Shown here: one piece after another, positions 1-8,049 of the stretch | How positions within the stretch are numbered: position 1 is the first letter of the stretch | Layout: each line of letters opens with the position of its first letter | Origin: Candidatus Gastranaerophilales bacterium | GTDB lineage: Bacteria > Cyanobacteriota > Vampirovibrionia > Gastranaerophilales > Gastranaerophilaceae | DNA: 53,624 nucleotides | Direction: 5' to 3' | Assembly (NCBI GenBank): GCA_944324185.1 | Contig: CALUVI010000009.1 | Span: 1 to 53,624, forward strand | Translations under genes and position numbers: made by a program | Notes under the pieces: generated by a model | The model's database searches: none | Told to the model about the DNA's origin: nothing | The model's input: the letters and a program-made list of their open reading frames with translations, nothing else

Positions 1-240
1 AAACAGCGTCCGATAATTGAGGCTAACAAAGAATTTGAGAAAAAGAAGCGGAAATTTTTGCAGGAAGTTAAGATGTCGAAAGAGAAACCTACGAAAAAGC
101 AGCTTTATTATTATGACAGGCTTTGCAAAAAATATTCCGTAGAGAAAAAAGACGTAAATGAATTATCAAAACTGGATTTAAGAGACGAGATAGAGAAGAT
201 TTTAAATGAACATTCAGAAGATTACAAAAATATTAACTGA
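1..240 (+). CDS. Small basic/acidic hypothetical protein, possibly 5'-truncated by window edge
   Basis: The reading frame is open from base 1 to a TAA at 240, so this may be the tail of a longer gene. Alternatively it is a small protein starting at ATG 73 (MSKEKPTKKQLYYYD), which has an AGGAAG ribosome-binding site six bases upstream. The C-terminal half is lysine- and glutamate-rich and predicted helical, with a TKKQLYYYDRLCKKY stretch followed by an LSKLDLRDEIEKIL helix; the look is of a small helical DNA- or RNA-associated domain, but I do not recognise a family. It overlaps the start of prmC by 35 bases in another frame, suggesting translational coupling. Function unknown. Confidence 0.6.
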   Translation, partial: KQRPIIEANKEFEKKKRKFLQEVKMSKEKPTKKQLYYYDRLCKKYSVEKKDVNELSKLDLRDEIEKILNEHSEDYKNIN

Positions 241-1090
241 CGCGGGAATTGAAGAAAACGAGGCGAAAATTGAAGTCAGAATGCTTTTTGAGCATTTTTG
301 CAACTATACGGAAAAAGATTTTATTTTAGGTAAGCCCTTAAGAGATGAGCTTGTCGAACTTGTGGAGGAAAAAGCCAGAGAGCGCGCAATAACGAGAGTT
401 CCGATACAATATCTTTTAGGCAAAGCTTACTTTATGGGAGAGTATTTTAAGGTTACGCCCGATGTTTTGATTCCGCGCGATGAGACAGAGATTCTTGTGA
501 GAAGAGCTATAGAAATAATACGCGGCAATTGGCTGACACCTCACCCTGACCCTCTCCTCAAGGAGAGGGAATACAAAGTTCTTGATATCGGAACCGGCTC
601 CGGCTGCATTGCCTGTACAATTGCAAAACAAACAAGCGCAACAGTTTTAGGGGTTGATATATCTTTGGACGCTTTGAGGATAGCTCTTGATAACGTCACG
701 CAGCTCGGTATAAACAACCGCGCGGTGTTTAGAAAATCAGATTTATTCAGCAGAGTCAGAGAAGAAGAGAAATTTGACATAATAATTTCCAATCCGCCGT
801 ATATTCCTTATCACATAGAACTTTCGCCCGAGGTTATGCAGGAACCTGAAATTGCTCTCAGGGCACATGAAAACGGTTTGGAGTTTTACAGAAGAATAGT
901 TGAGCGGGCTCCTGAATTTTTAAAGCCGGAAGGTTGGCTAATGTTTGAACTCGGACTTGGAGAAGCTCAAGCTGTAAAAGAATTTATGCAGAAAGATTTT
1001 ACTGATATTATAACAGAGAAAGACCTTGCGGGAATTGACAGGGTAATTTACGGAAAGCTTTCTGTTTTATCAAAAAAAGCGGGTATATAA
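206..1090 (+). CDS. prmC: PrmC/HemK: peptide chain release factor N5-glutamine methyltransferase
   Basis: Methylates the glutamine of the GGQ motif in class I release factors using S-adenosylmethionine, supporting efficient translation termination in the cytoplasm. The 294-residue protein has an N-terminal helical domain (about 1-75), the SAM-binding motif LDIGTGSGC (about 126-134) and the family signature NPPY (196-199). Length is typical. The oddity is at residues 108-122: the linker before the SAM motif reads WLTPHPDPLLKERE, which is the in-frame translation of a dispersed palindromic repeat (533-571, own entry). The start ATG 206 overlaps the preceding frame. The normal upstream partner prfA is not in the window. 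Identification is secure from the paired motifs. Confidence 0.93.
   Translation: MNIQKITKILTDAGIEENEAKIEVRMLFEHFCNYTEKDFILGKPLRDELVELVEEKARERAITRVPIQYLLGKAYFMGEYFKVTPDVLIPRDETEILVRRAIEIIRGNWLTPHPDPLLKEREYKVLDIGTGSGCIACTIAKQTSATVLGVDISLDALRIALDNVTQLGINNRAVFRKSDLFSRVREEEKFDIIISNPPYIPYHIELSPEVMQEPEIALRAHENGLEFYRRIVERAPEFLKPEGWLMFELGLGEAQAVKEFMQKDFTDIITEKDLAGIDRVIYGKLSVLSKKAGI
533..571 (+). repeat. Palindromic repeat module inserted in frame within prmC
   Basis: Bases 550-557 and 562-569 form a perfect 8-bp hairpin (CCCTCTCC / GGAGAGGG, loop TCAA) preceded by a CCTCACCCTGA arm. Related CCCTCACCC...CTCCC...GAGGG blocks occur between genes at about 6989-7068, 12720-12890, 15912-15992, 44200-44280 and 46960-47165. 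Here the module is read through as 13 residues (LTPHPDPLLKERE) without breaking the frame. Confidence 0.75.
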
Positions 1091-1102
1091 CCCGCTTTTT
1101 TA
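1078..1102 (+). terminator. Bidirectional intrinsic terminator between prmC and oadG-like gene
   Basis: A 7-bp stem AGCGGGT / ACCCGCT (1078-1084 with 1090-1096) is followed by a T run at 1096-1101 and preceded by an A run, so it can stop transcription from both strands. The prmC stop codon (1088-1090) lies in the hairpin. Confidence 0.8.
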
Positions 1103-1116
1103 TTATAAAAATTGAA

Positions 1117-1371
1117 CTAAACAGTGTGTTTTCCGGCTTTAGCCATAGCGCAGGCAACAGCAAGAGCAATTTCGGAATCGTCTTCTGCCGCCGCAGCTCT
1201 TCTTGCAGGTTTTGCTTCCGGCGGAAGTTCTTCCGGCCAGATTTTATTTACAAACTGCAAAACTTTTCCGTTAAAATCCATTGCCCATATCATAACTGTC
1301 AGGAATACAAAAACAGTTCCCATACCTATAACCATTACAAATAAGGCATCTTTCCATAAAGACATGTCCAT
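1117..1371 (-). CDS. OadG-like small membrane protein (sodium-pump decarboxylase gamma subunit family)
   Basis: An 84-residue protein with one N-terminal transmembrane helix (about residues 8-31, MVIGMGTVFVFLTVMIWAM) followed by a proline/alanine-rich cytoplasmic linker (ELPPEAKPARRAAAAEDD) and a short helix. This is the architecture of OadG, which anchors the carboxyltransferase and membrane subunits of sodium-translocating decarboxylases such as oxaloacetate decarboxylase. The start at 1371 has an AAGGAG ribosome-binding site eight bases upstream. The alpha and beta partners are not in the window, so its complex cannot be named from context. It shares a bidirectional terminator with prmC and lies 57 bases downstream of a secreted hypothetical gene on the same strand. 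Confidence 0.7.
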   Translation of the reverse strand: MDMSLWKDALFVMVIGMGTVFVFLTVMIWAMDFNGKVLQFVNKIWPEELPPEAKPARRAAAAEDDSEIALAVACAMAKAGKHTV

Positions 1372-1428
1372 AAATTTTCTCCTTCTTTTTTTATATATAC
1401 TGATTTTATTAATAAAAAAGAAGGTATT

Positions 1429-1767
1429 CTAAGGTGCTCTGATTGCCGGATTTTGCTTCAAACGGGTTGTGAGATTATAAAGATCATATTGTTTGCCTTT
1501 CAGACAATTACAATTATTATTTTCGTCAAAAATATTGTTTGAAATTGTTCCGTAATTTTCACTGTTAGAAACAGTTTGTTCATTTTTTATATTAGCGGCG
1601 GCTATCTCCGTATCTTTTACCGGATTAGATGTTAATACGGTTTTTGTGCCGTTTGTTTGAATATAATTTTGAGGTATAAAAGTCCGGCAGGTTACATTCT
1701 GATTGTAAGCTCCCTGTAGAATTATAAAACTTATAAATATAAATAATATTCTTAAAAATATATTCAC
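1429..1767 (-). CDS. Hypothetical secreted or membrane-anchored protein
   Basis: A 112-residue protein starting with GTG. Residues 1-22 (MNIFLRILFIFISFIILQGAY) form a hydrophobic signal peptide or anchor; the remainder is polar, rich in Asn and Thr, with a CNCLKG motif near residue 87, consistent with an exported protein. No ribosome-binding site is obvious. No family recognised. It could be co-transcribed with the OadG-like gene downstream, but nothing in the sequence explains a shared role. Confidence 0.55.
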   Translation of the reverse strand: MNIFLRILFIFISFIILQGAYNQNVTCRTFIPQNYIQTNGTKTVLTSNPVKDTEIAAANIKNEQTVSNSENYGTISNNIFDENNNCNCLKGKQYDLYNLTTRLKQNPAIRAP

Positions 1768-1842
1768 AATTTGTATTTTACTACAAAAATTTTTAAAATT
1801 TCTATACCCCTCAATAGTCCGTTATTACTAAACCTCTGACGC

Positions 1843-1870
1843 TTGAAAAAATTAATGTTAATAGTACAAT
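1843..1870 (+). promoter_or_regulatory. Sigma-70-type promoter for pgi
   Basis: TTGAAA (1843-1848), a 16-bp spacer and TACAAT (1865-1870) lie 38 bases upstream of the pgi ATG. A GAGAAAGG ribosome-binding site follows at about 1893. Confidence 0.55.
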
Positions 1871-1907
1871 TAAAATAAGGGTATTATAAGTAGAGAAAGG
1901 TCGGGGA

Positions 1908-3296
1908 ATGCTTAAATTAAACATTAGAAACACTGACTCTCAAATTATCGGAGAGGCTGACGGGTTAAACCTGAAAGAGGAATTTGAAAATTACAAAGAC
2001 AAAATTTCCGACATTATCAAGAGTTTAAACCAGAGGAAAGATAAACCGGGACAGTGGCTTCAATGGATGAATTTAGGCTACAATGAAGAAACTGTCTGGT
2101 ATGTTAAAGAATTTGCTTCAATGGTGGAGGGCAGGTTTGATAACATTCTGGTTCTCGGAATCGGCGGCTCGGCTCTCGGCGGACTTGCCGTAACAGAGGC
2201 TCTTTTGAAACCTTACTGGAACCTTCTTTCGCCGGAGCAGAGAAAAGGACTCCCGAGGATTTTCTTTCTTGACAATATCGACCCTGATTCGATGAACGGA
2301 CTTTTGGATATTCTTGACCTTAAGAAAACCCTTGTAAATGTTATAACAAAATCCGGCTCTACGGCTGAGACTATGTCCCAGTATATGATAATTAAAGACC
2401 GTCTGGAGCGAGAACTCGGCGACAATTACAGACGTAATATTGTTGCAACTACAGATAAAAAAGTCGGTGTTTTAAGACAGCTTGCCGATCAGGAGGGATA
2501 CAAAACTTTTGTTGTTCCGGATGATGTCGGCGGAAGATTTTCGGTATTTTCTGCAGTAGGGCTTGTTCCGTTTGCGCTTGTCGGGCTTGATATTGACCGG
2601 ATTATGAACGGAATCAAGGACATGGACCTGGCTCTTAAAAACACTGATATTCACCAGAATATTGCGGCTCAAGGGGCTCTGGTACAATATCTTCTTGATA
2701 CCAAAAAAGGTAAAAATCTTTCGGTTATGATGCCGTATTCAAGCAGGCTCAAATATGTTTCCGATTGGTTTGTGCAATTGTGGGCAGAGTCTTTGGGCAA
2801 AGAATACAATAATAACGGCGAAAAGGTTAATATAGGTCCTACTCCTATTAAGGCTCTCGGAGCAACAGACCAGCACTCGCAAATCCAGCTTTATAACGAA
2901 GGACCTAATAACAAAGTTATTACATTTATCCGTGTTGAAAACTTTGATACAACGCTTGAGATTCCTAAAATTTTTGATTATACAGGTATAGGGTATCTGG
3001 GCGGTAAAACAATTAATGATTTGATTAATGCGGAAGCGGATTCTACAAGAGTTGCGCTTGCCGATTATTCACGTCCTACAATGACAATTTCTCTAGAAAG
3101 AATTGATGAATATAATATAGCCCAGCTTCTTTATATGCTGGAGGTTCAGACAGCTATAGCCGGAGAATTGTATAACATTGATACATTCAGCCAGCCGGGA
3201 GTTGAGCAGGCAAAGAATTATACATACGCGCTTATGGGAAGAGCGGGTTATGAAGAGTCTGCGCATACTCTTCAGGAAAAAATGGCAACTGTTTAG
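1908..3296 (+). CDS. pgi: Glucose-6-phosphate isomerase
   Basis: Interconverts glucose 6-phosphate and fructose 6-phosphate in glycolysis/gluconeogenesis in the cytoplasm. The 462-residue protein carries the sugar-phosphate-binding SIS-type loop GIGGSALGGLA (about residues 83-93), a second TKSGSTAET phosphate-binding segment (about 146-154) and the downstream GATDQHSQIQL block with catalytic residues. Length fits the shorter bacterial Pgi type rather than the 550-residue E. coli type. It has its own promoter (1843-1870) and is followed nine bases later by a small membrane protein gene, with which it is probably co-transcribed. Confidence 0.95.
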   Translation: MLKLNIRNTDSQIIGEADGLNLKEEFENYKDKISDIIKSLNQRKDKPGQWLQWMNLGYNEETVWYVKEFASMVEGRFDNILVLGIGGSALGGLAVTEALLKPYWNLLSPEQRKGLPRIFFLDNIDPDSMNGLLDILDLKKTLVNVITKSGSTAETMSQYMIIKDRLERELGDNYRRNIVATTDKKVGVLRQLADQEGYKTFVVPDDVGGRFSVFSAVGLVPFALVGLDIDRIMNGIKDMDLALKNTDIHQNIAAQGALVQYLLDTKKGKNLSVMMPYSSRLKYVSDWFVQLWAESLGKEYNNNGEKVNIGPTPIKALGATDQHSQIQLYNEGPNNKVITFIRVENFDTTLEIPKIFDYTGIGYLGGKTINDLINAEADSTRVALADYSRPTMTISLERIDEYNIAQLLYMLEVQTAIAGELYNIDTFSQPGVEQAKNYTYALMGRAGYEESAHTLQEKMATV

Positions 3297-3305
3297 GAGA
3301 AGAGG

Positions 3306-3659
3306 GTGAATAATTTAGTTCCTGTATTAAGGTGCCTGAATAATTTCAGAATGCATTCAAATTCTTATAAATACCTGTCCTGCGCGGCTCTAATGTTTCT
3401 AATCTGGCAGGTAACTTTTAATATTCTTGTAAAAGTTCTGGGCGGAGATATTGTAAACAATAATATTTTGATAACTTTTGCTTTTATTGTATTTATTACG
3501 GGAGCAATTATTCTTTTTAAAGGATTATGGGACTTTTATCAGGTGGTAATTTTAAACAAATTTTCATCGGAAAACATAAATAAACCTGTTCTGCTTTATG
3601 ACAGTTTTTTTATTTTATACATTCTAACCTGTGCTATTCTTTCGTTAATTAGTGAGTAG
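3306..3659 (+). CDS. Hypothetical three-helix membrane protein
   Basis: A 117-residue protein starting with GTG 3306, preceded by AGGAG at 3296-3300, so probably translated from the pgi transcript. Three hydrophobic segments are visible at about residues 24-44, 53-72 and 97-114, separated by short polar loops. No family motif recognised. Confidence 0.6.
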   Translation: MNNLVPVLRCLNNFRMHSNSYKYLSCAALMFLIWQVTFNILVKVLGGDIVNNNILITFAFIVFITGAIILFKGLWDFYQVVILNKFSSENINKPVLLYDSFFILYILTCAILSLISE

Positions 3660-3760
3660 GATATGTTGGTTATGGCATTAATCTCCGGAATGATAAAATT
3701 AAAGAAATGCTCTCCGGCGGATATAAGCCTCTTTTTCTGCTGCTGGCGGTTTTGCGGAAA

Positions 3761-3797
3761 TTGTGGTAAACTTGTTTGTACCACACTGTAGGTCGGG
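3761..3797 (+). repeat. Degenerate copy of two intergenic repeat modules
   Basis: An imperfect palindrome (TGTGGTAAACTTGTTTGTACCACA, split here as arms TGTGGTA and TACCACA) resembles the TGTGGAGCTTGCTCCACA module found at 5277, 5329, 6622, 15524, 15752 and 22311. It is followed by GTAGGTCGGG, the start of the GTCGGG...CCCGAC module. It lies directly upstream of the GGDEF gene start. Confidence 0.5.
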
Positions 3798-3803
3798 TAT
3801 AAT

Positions 3804-5189
3804 ATGGAAAATAAATATCTTCAAATATTAATAAAAATTTCAGATCTTCTGGAAAAACAGATAGACGCAAACGAACTTGCCGAAGGAGTTAAACAGTTTT
3901 TGCAGGAAATTGTTGCGGTTAAAAACCTGTATATCTATGTTTTTGACAATATTACAAACACAATAAGAAATGCAGCGGAAGGCTGGAGCGTTATTCCGGA
4001 TGATTCAGGAGTTTACAAGGCATTTAGTGATATTAAAAATGAAGATTTTATTATTAATTCCAGAGCTTACAAAATGCCCGCACACATCGGGGATATAACT
4101 TTCAAGCTGGAATCTCTTTTTATTCCGACTGCAAAAGACGGGCAGGATTTCGGGTTGATTGAAATCGATTTTGAAGATAATACTCCGGTTAATACGGAAT
4201 TTTTATTTTTGATGAAAATTCTATCTGCCCAGATTTCTCTTAAGCTTCAGAATATTGTACTGAATGAGCAGTCAAAGATTAACGTCGATTTTCACGATTC
4301 AATGAAAAATATTGCAAAGATAATTGAAACCCAGTACGAGCTTAATTATATTGTTCCGCTTATCGGTGAAATGCTTGACCGGTTTATTTCAGACCATTTG
4401 ATTTATGTTTTTCTAAAACAGGAAGGCGAATTCAAGCTTGTTTGGCCAAAAGCGTGCAAGGATGAGAGGATTTATGAAGTTTTAAAGGAATTAACTCCTG
4501 AAACTGAATATATTCTGACAAACAATGACAAAATCGGTGCGTTTCCTCTGATTTCCGAAGGTGAAATTACCGGATGTATTGTTGCAAGAAGCACGCTGGA
4601 CAAACTTTCAAAGCGTGATATCAGCTATCTGGAACAGCTTACAAGGCAATCGGCAATCACGATAAGCAGAGCAAATGCGTATTCAAAAGTTCTGCAGTAC
4701 GCAACTTTAGATGCGCTTACAAACCTCAATAACAGACGCCAGTTTGAGACAAGACTTAAACAGGAAATTGCAATCACAAAACGTCAAAATAACCCGCTTT
4801 GCGCAATGATGATAGATATTGACTTCTTCAAAAAAGTTAATGACACCTACGGACACGCAAGCGGGGATGAAGTTTTGAAAACTGTCGCATCTGTTATTAA
4901 AGCTCAGCTTCGTGAATCCGACATTCCTGCAAGATACGGCGGGGAAGAGTTTGCGGTACTTCTTCCTTACACACATATTGACGAGGCAAAAATCGTGGGC
5001 GAGCGTTTAAGAAAAGCCGTGGAAGAAACAACAGTTTCTCTTGACAATTTAAATATAAATGTCACAATAAGCATGGGTCTGGCGGAATTCAGGCAGGATG
5101 AAAGCGGCGAAGAATTGTTTGCGCAGGCAGACAAAGCGCTTTACAAAGCAAAAGAAAGCGGCAGAAACAGGGTTGTTTGTGCCGGGTAG
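3804..5189 (+). CDS. GAF-GGDEF diguanylate cyclase
   Basis: Makes cyclic di-GMP from two GTP, controlling motility versus attachment. Residues 1-150 and about 165-300 look like one or two GAF-type sensory domains; a GGDEF domain follows (about 303-461) with DALTNLNNRR at its start, the metal-binding DIDFFKKVNDTYGH segment and an intact GGEEF active site at 379-383. An RESD allosteric I-site precedes the active site by five residues, so product inhibition is expected. No transmembrane helix is seen, so it is cytoplasmic. The start ATG 3804 has only a weak ribosome-binding site; TATAAT directly abuts the ATG and cannot serve as its -10 unless translation starts further in. Signal sensed is unknown. 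Confidence 0.9.
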   Translation: MENKYLQILIKISDLLEKQIDANELAEGVKQFLQEIVAVKNLYIYVFDNITNTIRNAAEGWSVIPDDSGVYKAFSDIKNEDFIINSRAYKMPAHIGDITFKLESLFIPTAKDGQDFGLIEIDFEDNTPVNTEFLFLMKILSAQISLKLQNIVLNEQSKINVDFHDSMKNIAKIIETQYELNYIVPLIGEMLDRFISDHLIYVFLKQEGEFKLVWPKACKDERIYEVLKELTPETEYILTNNDKIGAFPLISEGEITGCIVARSTLDKLSKRDISYLEQLTRQSAITISRANAYSKVLQYATLDALTNLNNRRQFETRLKQEIAITKRQNNPLCAMMIDIDFFKKVNDTYGHASGDEVLKTVASVIKAQLRESDIPARYGGEEFAVLLPYTHIDEAKIVGERLRKAVEETTVSLDNLNINVTISMGLAEFRQDESGEELFAQADKALYKAKESGRNRVVCAG

Positions 5190-5199
5190 ATTTTGAAAG

Positions 5200-5352
5200 T
5201 TTGTGTCGGCTTGGTAAAGCCGACCTACATTGTCAAATGTTTTACTGCGTTTTTTTATGAGAGAAGGCTGATAATAAGTAGTGTGGAACTTGTTCCACAA
5301 GTATAACCTTTTTTATATAATTTAAATTTTGTGGAGCAAGCTCCACACTACT
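5200..5352. repeat. Intergenic palindromic modules, including an inverted pair of TGTGGAGC elements
   Basis: Holds a GTCGGC...GCCGAC module (about 5203-5227) and two copies of the TGTGGARC palindrome, at 5277-5300 and 5329-5352. These face each other (AGTAGTGTGG...CCACACTACT), so the pair could fold into a long hairpin with an AT-rich loop. The 203-base gap between the cyclase and tsaE contains no other gene. Confidence 0.7.
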
Positions 5353-5419
5353 GGCAGTTCTATAATATGTGTAGTAAAATAAATGAGTACCAATGTCACC
5401 CGATAATTTAGGTAAAAAA

Positions 5420-5896
5420 ATGGAAGATAAGTTCATAAAAAAATGTAAAACAATAGATGATACAAAAGCTTTAGCGTACAAGTTTGCGAATCTTGTAAAA
5501 GATGAGGGTTGTTTTGTGAATCTGTTCGGAGAAATCGGAGCGGGTAAGACTGCATTTGTAAAACTTGCGGCTGAGGCATTAGGAATAAAAGAAAAAGTCA
5601 CAAGCCCGAGTTTTGTAATATTGAATGAATACCACAGCGCTTCAATTCCTGTATATCACTTTGATTTATACCGGCTGGAAAATGTCGGAATTAAGACCAT
5701 TGCTGATGAATTAAGAGAATACAGCGAGGGTAAGAAGATTACATTCGTAGAGTGGGCGGAATTTTCTCAGGGCGAACTTCCGTTTGACAGGATTGAAATG
5801 AATGTAAAATATGATGACAGCGATGACAGCAGAATTTATGAGTTCAAAGCTGTCGGAGAAAAATATAAAAAGGTAATAGAAGGACTAGAGAATTGA
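5420..5896 (+). CDS. tsaE: TsaE: ATPase of tRNA t6A biosynthesis
   Basis: Component of the TsaBDE complex that installs N6-threonylcarbamoyladenosine at position 37 of ANN-decoding tRNAs. The Walker A loop GEIGAGKT is present, followed by the family blocks VTSPSF and YHFDLYRL, and by VEWAE near the C-terminus. I chose ATG 5420 (MEDKFIKK) because it has an AGG site seven bases upstream and gives the usual N-terminus; an in-frame ATG at 5393 would add nine residues. It overlaps tsaB by four bases, so the two are translationally coupled. Confidence 0.92.
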   Translation: MEDKFIKKCKTIDDTKALAYKFANLVKDEGCFVNLFGEIGAGKTAFVKLAAEALGIKEKVTSPSFVILNEYHSASIPVYHFDLYRLENVGIKTIADELREYSEGKKITFVEWAEFSQGELPFDRIEMNVKYDDSDDSRIYEFKAVGEKYKKVIEGLEN

Positions 5897-6510
5897 AAAT
5901 ATTAGGATTTGACACCTGTCTTGATAAAACATATATAACGTTAAGCGAAGATGGTAATGTTCTCGGTAGCAAAACAATTCTATCCGACGGAGAGAATTAT
6001 CATTCTGCTTATTTAATCTCGACAATAAGAGCGGTTTTGAAAGATGCCGGCTTAACCCCGCGTGATGTGGAATTAATCGCAACCGATATCGGACCGGGGA
6101 GTTTTACCGGAATAAGGGCTTGTACGACTGTTGCAAGAGTTTTTGCGCAGCAGCTTGATATAAAAACCGTCGGGGTAAGCTCTCTTGAAATTCTTTCAAA
6201 AATCCGTGGAAGAGATGATATGGTTGTTCTTGATGCAAGAAAAAACAAAGCTTACGTTTATGACGGCAAAATTTTAGGCGCTATTGAACTTGAAGAAGTA
6301 GACAGAATGGTTAAGGGAAGGAATGTTGTTACCGATAACAGCCTTCTTGAACGGGTTAGCGCCAATGCTGAATCAGCAGTTTCTTATGAAGCAGGTGATT
6401 ATCCTTTAGGTGAAATATTATCAAAACTGGCTCAGGAAAAAGAGCCGGCAGACTGGCGGAAGCTAAAACCGCTGTATATCCAGCCGCCGCCGGTGTTTAA
6501 GAAACAGTAA
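5893..6510 (+). CDS. tsaB: TsaB: tRNA threonylcarbamoyladenosine biosynthesis protein
   Basis: ASKHA-fold partner that scaffolds TsaD and TsaE in t6A37 synthesis. The N-terminus MKILGFDTCLDKTYITL is the beta-hairpin ATPase-fold start; DIGPGSFTGIRAC (about residues 65-77) is the family signature, followed by VGVSSLEIL. At 205 residues it is in the normal TsaB range. It starts with TTG inside the tsaE stop region (TTGA overlap). tsaD is not in the window. Confidence 0.92.
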   Translation: MKILGFDTCLDKTYITLSEDGNVLGSKTILSDGENYHSAYLISTIRAVLKDAGLTPRDVELIATDIGPGSFTGIRACTTVARVFAQQLDIKTVGVSSLEILSKIRGRDDMVVLDARKNKAYVYDGKILGAIELEEVDRMVKGRNVVTDNSLLERVSANAESAVSYEAGDYPLGEILSKLAQEKEPADWRKLKPLYIQPPPVFKKQ

Positions 6511-6519
6511 TCAGTGGTA

Positions 6520-7105
6520 AATGTATGATTGCAAGTGATCAAGTGACCAGGTGACCAAGTGATCGAGAAAAGTTATTGGTGACTCGGTGATTAAGAAATA
6601 TAGGTCGGGCTTTAGTCAGTAGTGTGGAGCTTGCTCCACAAAATTTGTATAAGAAATGTAGGTGTAAAAATGTGGGTCAGGTTTTACATGACAAAAAAAT
6701 TTTAGAGATTCTTCGGGCTGACGCCCTCTGAATGACGGCAGGGGTAAATGTATTTGGGTTGTCAGTAGGTGTAGGGTGGGAAAAGCGTGAGCGTTCCCAC
6801 CGGAATGAAAAAGTAAATAGGTCGGATTTTAGCCCGACAATAACTAAATAAAAATGGATTGCCACGGCGCTCACGCGCCTCGCAATAACAGCAGGGGTAA
6901 ATGTATTTGGGTTGTCAGGTGAGACTACAAGCTTGGCGTCATTGCGAGGGAACAACCAAAGCAGCCCGAAGCAATCCAGAACGAGGGTTAACCCCTCACC
7001 CGCATCCGTAACTTTCGCCTTGCGGCTCAAGAACGGCTGCTCCCTCTCCCACAAAGGGCTAGGGGAAAGAAATATAGGTCGGGCTTTAGCCCGACAGAAA
7101 CAGCA
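6520..7105. repeat. Intergenic repeat cluster between tsaB and the endonuclease IV-like gene
   Basis: This 616-base gap has no convincing gene and is built of palindromic modules in order: a GTGATCAAGTGACC ladder (about 6535-6595), TGTGGAGCTTGCTCCACA (6622-6640), a GTCAGGTTTTACATGAC copy, GAGATTCTTCGGGCTGACG...TGAATGAC (about 6702-6735), GGGGTAAATGTATT (about 6739), a 122-bp composite (6769-6890), another GGGGTAAATG copy (6893), a TCATTGCGAGG...GCAATCC copy (about 6938-6979), a CCCTCACCCGCATCCG...AGGGG block (6989-7070) and GTCGGGCTTTAGCCCGAC (7077-7094). Long apparent reading frames here are read-throughs of modules lacking stops. Confidence 0.8.
6769..6890 (+). repeat. 122-bp composite repeat, copy 1
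   Basis: Three modules (GGGTGGGAAAAGCG...TTCCCACC, GTCGG...CCGAC and ATTGCCACGGCGC...GCAATA) joined with their spacers. The reverse complement of 21941-22062 matches this stretch over 122 positions with three differences. Confidence 0.8.
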
Positions 7106-7126
7106 AAAAACAATCAGGAGTATAAA

Positions 7127-7945
7127 ATGGATAAATTAAATTTTTTAACAGCGGGAGTTCCTTTAAGAGCCGGTAATAAAGGCTATGAGGAAGGGTTTAA
7201 AATCCTTGACAGCATGAACCTTGACGGGCTTGAACTTGAATTTGTAAGAGGGGTTAGAATAAGTGATAAAAGCCGTGAAGTTGTAGGCGCAACTGATAAG
7301 GTGATTACAGCGCATGCTCCTTTTTATGTAAATCTTAATGCAAGAGAAGAGGATAAGCTGGAAGCAAGCGTTCAGAGGATTATAGAAACTGCAGAGACTG
7401 CAAATTCTCTGGGCGGATTCAGCATAACTTTCCATGCCGGATTTTATCTGGGGCAAGATGCGGAACTCGTTTATAACAATATAAAATCAAAGATAAAAAT
7501 TATAACAGATACTCTTGATAAAGCCGGAAACAGAATCTGGATAAGACCGGAAACAACCGGTAAAGCTACCCAGTGGGGTGATTTAGAGGAAATTATAAGA
7601 CTTTCAAAAGAGTTTGAAACAGTTCTTCCGTGCGTGGATTTTTCGCATCTCCATGCCAGATACAACGGAATTTCAAACACTTATGACGAATTTTGCGCAA
7701 TTTTTGAAAAGATTGGAAAAGAATTAGGTCAAATTGCTCTGGATAATTTTCACGCACATATTGCGGGGATAGAGTACGGAGCTAAGGGCGAGAAAAAACA
7801 CTTAAACCTTGAAGAATCGGATTTTAATTACAAAGATTTGCTTAAAGCGTTTAAGAAATTTGATGTAAAAGGGGCGGTTGTTTGCGAAAGCCCGAATATT
7901 GAAGATGATGCAAAACTCTTAAAAGATTATTACATCGGTTTATAA
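7127..7945 (+). CDS. Endonuclease IV-like / xylose isomerase-like TIM barrel protein
   Basis: A 272-residue TIM barrel with the metal-ligand pattern of apurinic endonuclease IV: AHAP (His63), FHAG (His103), PETTG (Glu142), VDFSH (Asp171, His174), HAHI (His209), KKH (His225) and CES (Glu254). Endonuclease IV cuts DNA 5' to abasic sites with three zinc ions. The Asp that normally lies two residues before the His of the DRH motif is Lys here (223), so one zinc ligand appears lost. It may therefore be a divergent nuclease or a related sugar isomerase/epimerase. ATG 7127 has AGGAG eight bases upstream. A strong terminator follows. Family placement is firm; exact activity is not. Confidence 0.75.
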   Translation: MDKLNFLTAGVPLRAGNKGYEEGFKILDSMNLDGLELEFVRGVRISDKSREVVGATDKVITAHAPFYVNLNAREEDKLEASVQRIIETAETANSLGGFSITFHAGFYLGQDAELVYNNIKSKIKIITDTLDKAGNRIWIRPETTGKATQWGDLEEIIRLSKEFETVLPCVDFSHLHARYNGISNTYDEFCAIFEKIGKELGQIALDNFHAHIAGIEYGAKGEKKHLNLEESDFNYKDLLKAFKKFDVKGAVVCESPNIEDDAKLLKDYYIGL

Positions 7946-7964
7946 TTGATTATTAAGCACTCAA

Positions 7965-7999
7965 ACGGGTGCGGCGCCGAGCGCCGCACCCGTATTTTT
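7965..7999 (+). terminator. Strong intrinsic terminator
   Basis: A perfect 13-bp GC-rich stem (7965-7977 with 7981-7993, loop CGA) is followed by ATTTTT. It ends the endonuclease IV-like transcription unit; the weak A tract on the other side limits its use for the opposite strand. Confidence 0.85.
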
Positions 8000-8049
8000 C
8001 GGGGTAAATCCTGCTCTCTCTGTATATTTCTGAGTCTTACAGGAAGGAT

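Noticed and set aside
3798..3803. TATAAT as the -10 box for the GGDEF gene.
   Set aside because: It abuts the ATG, so transcription would start inside the coding sequence; it is probably chance next to a repeat module.
6677..7139. Reading frames on both strands across the repeat cluster (6677-7054 minus, 6912-7139 plus).
   Set aside because: They are translations of palindromic modules; the same peptide (VIVGLKSDLFTFSFRW) reappears at 21957-22139 from the inverted copy. No ribosome-binding site or domain.
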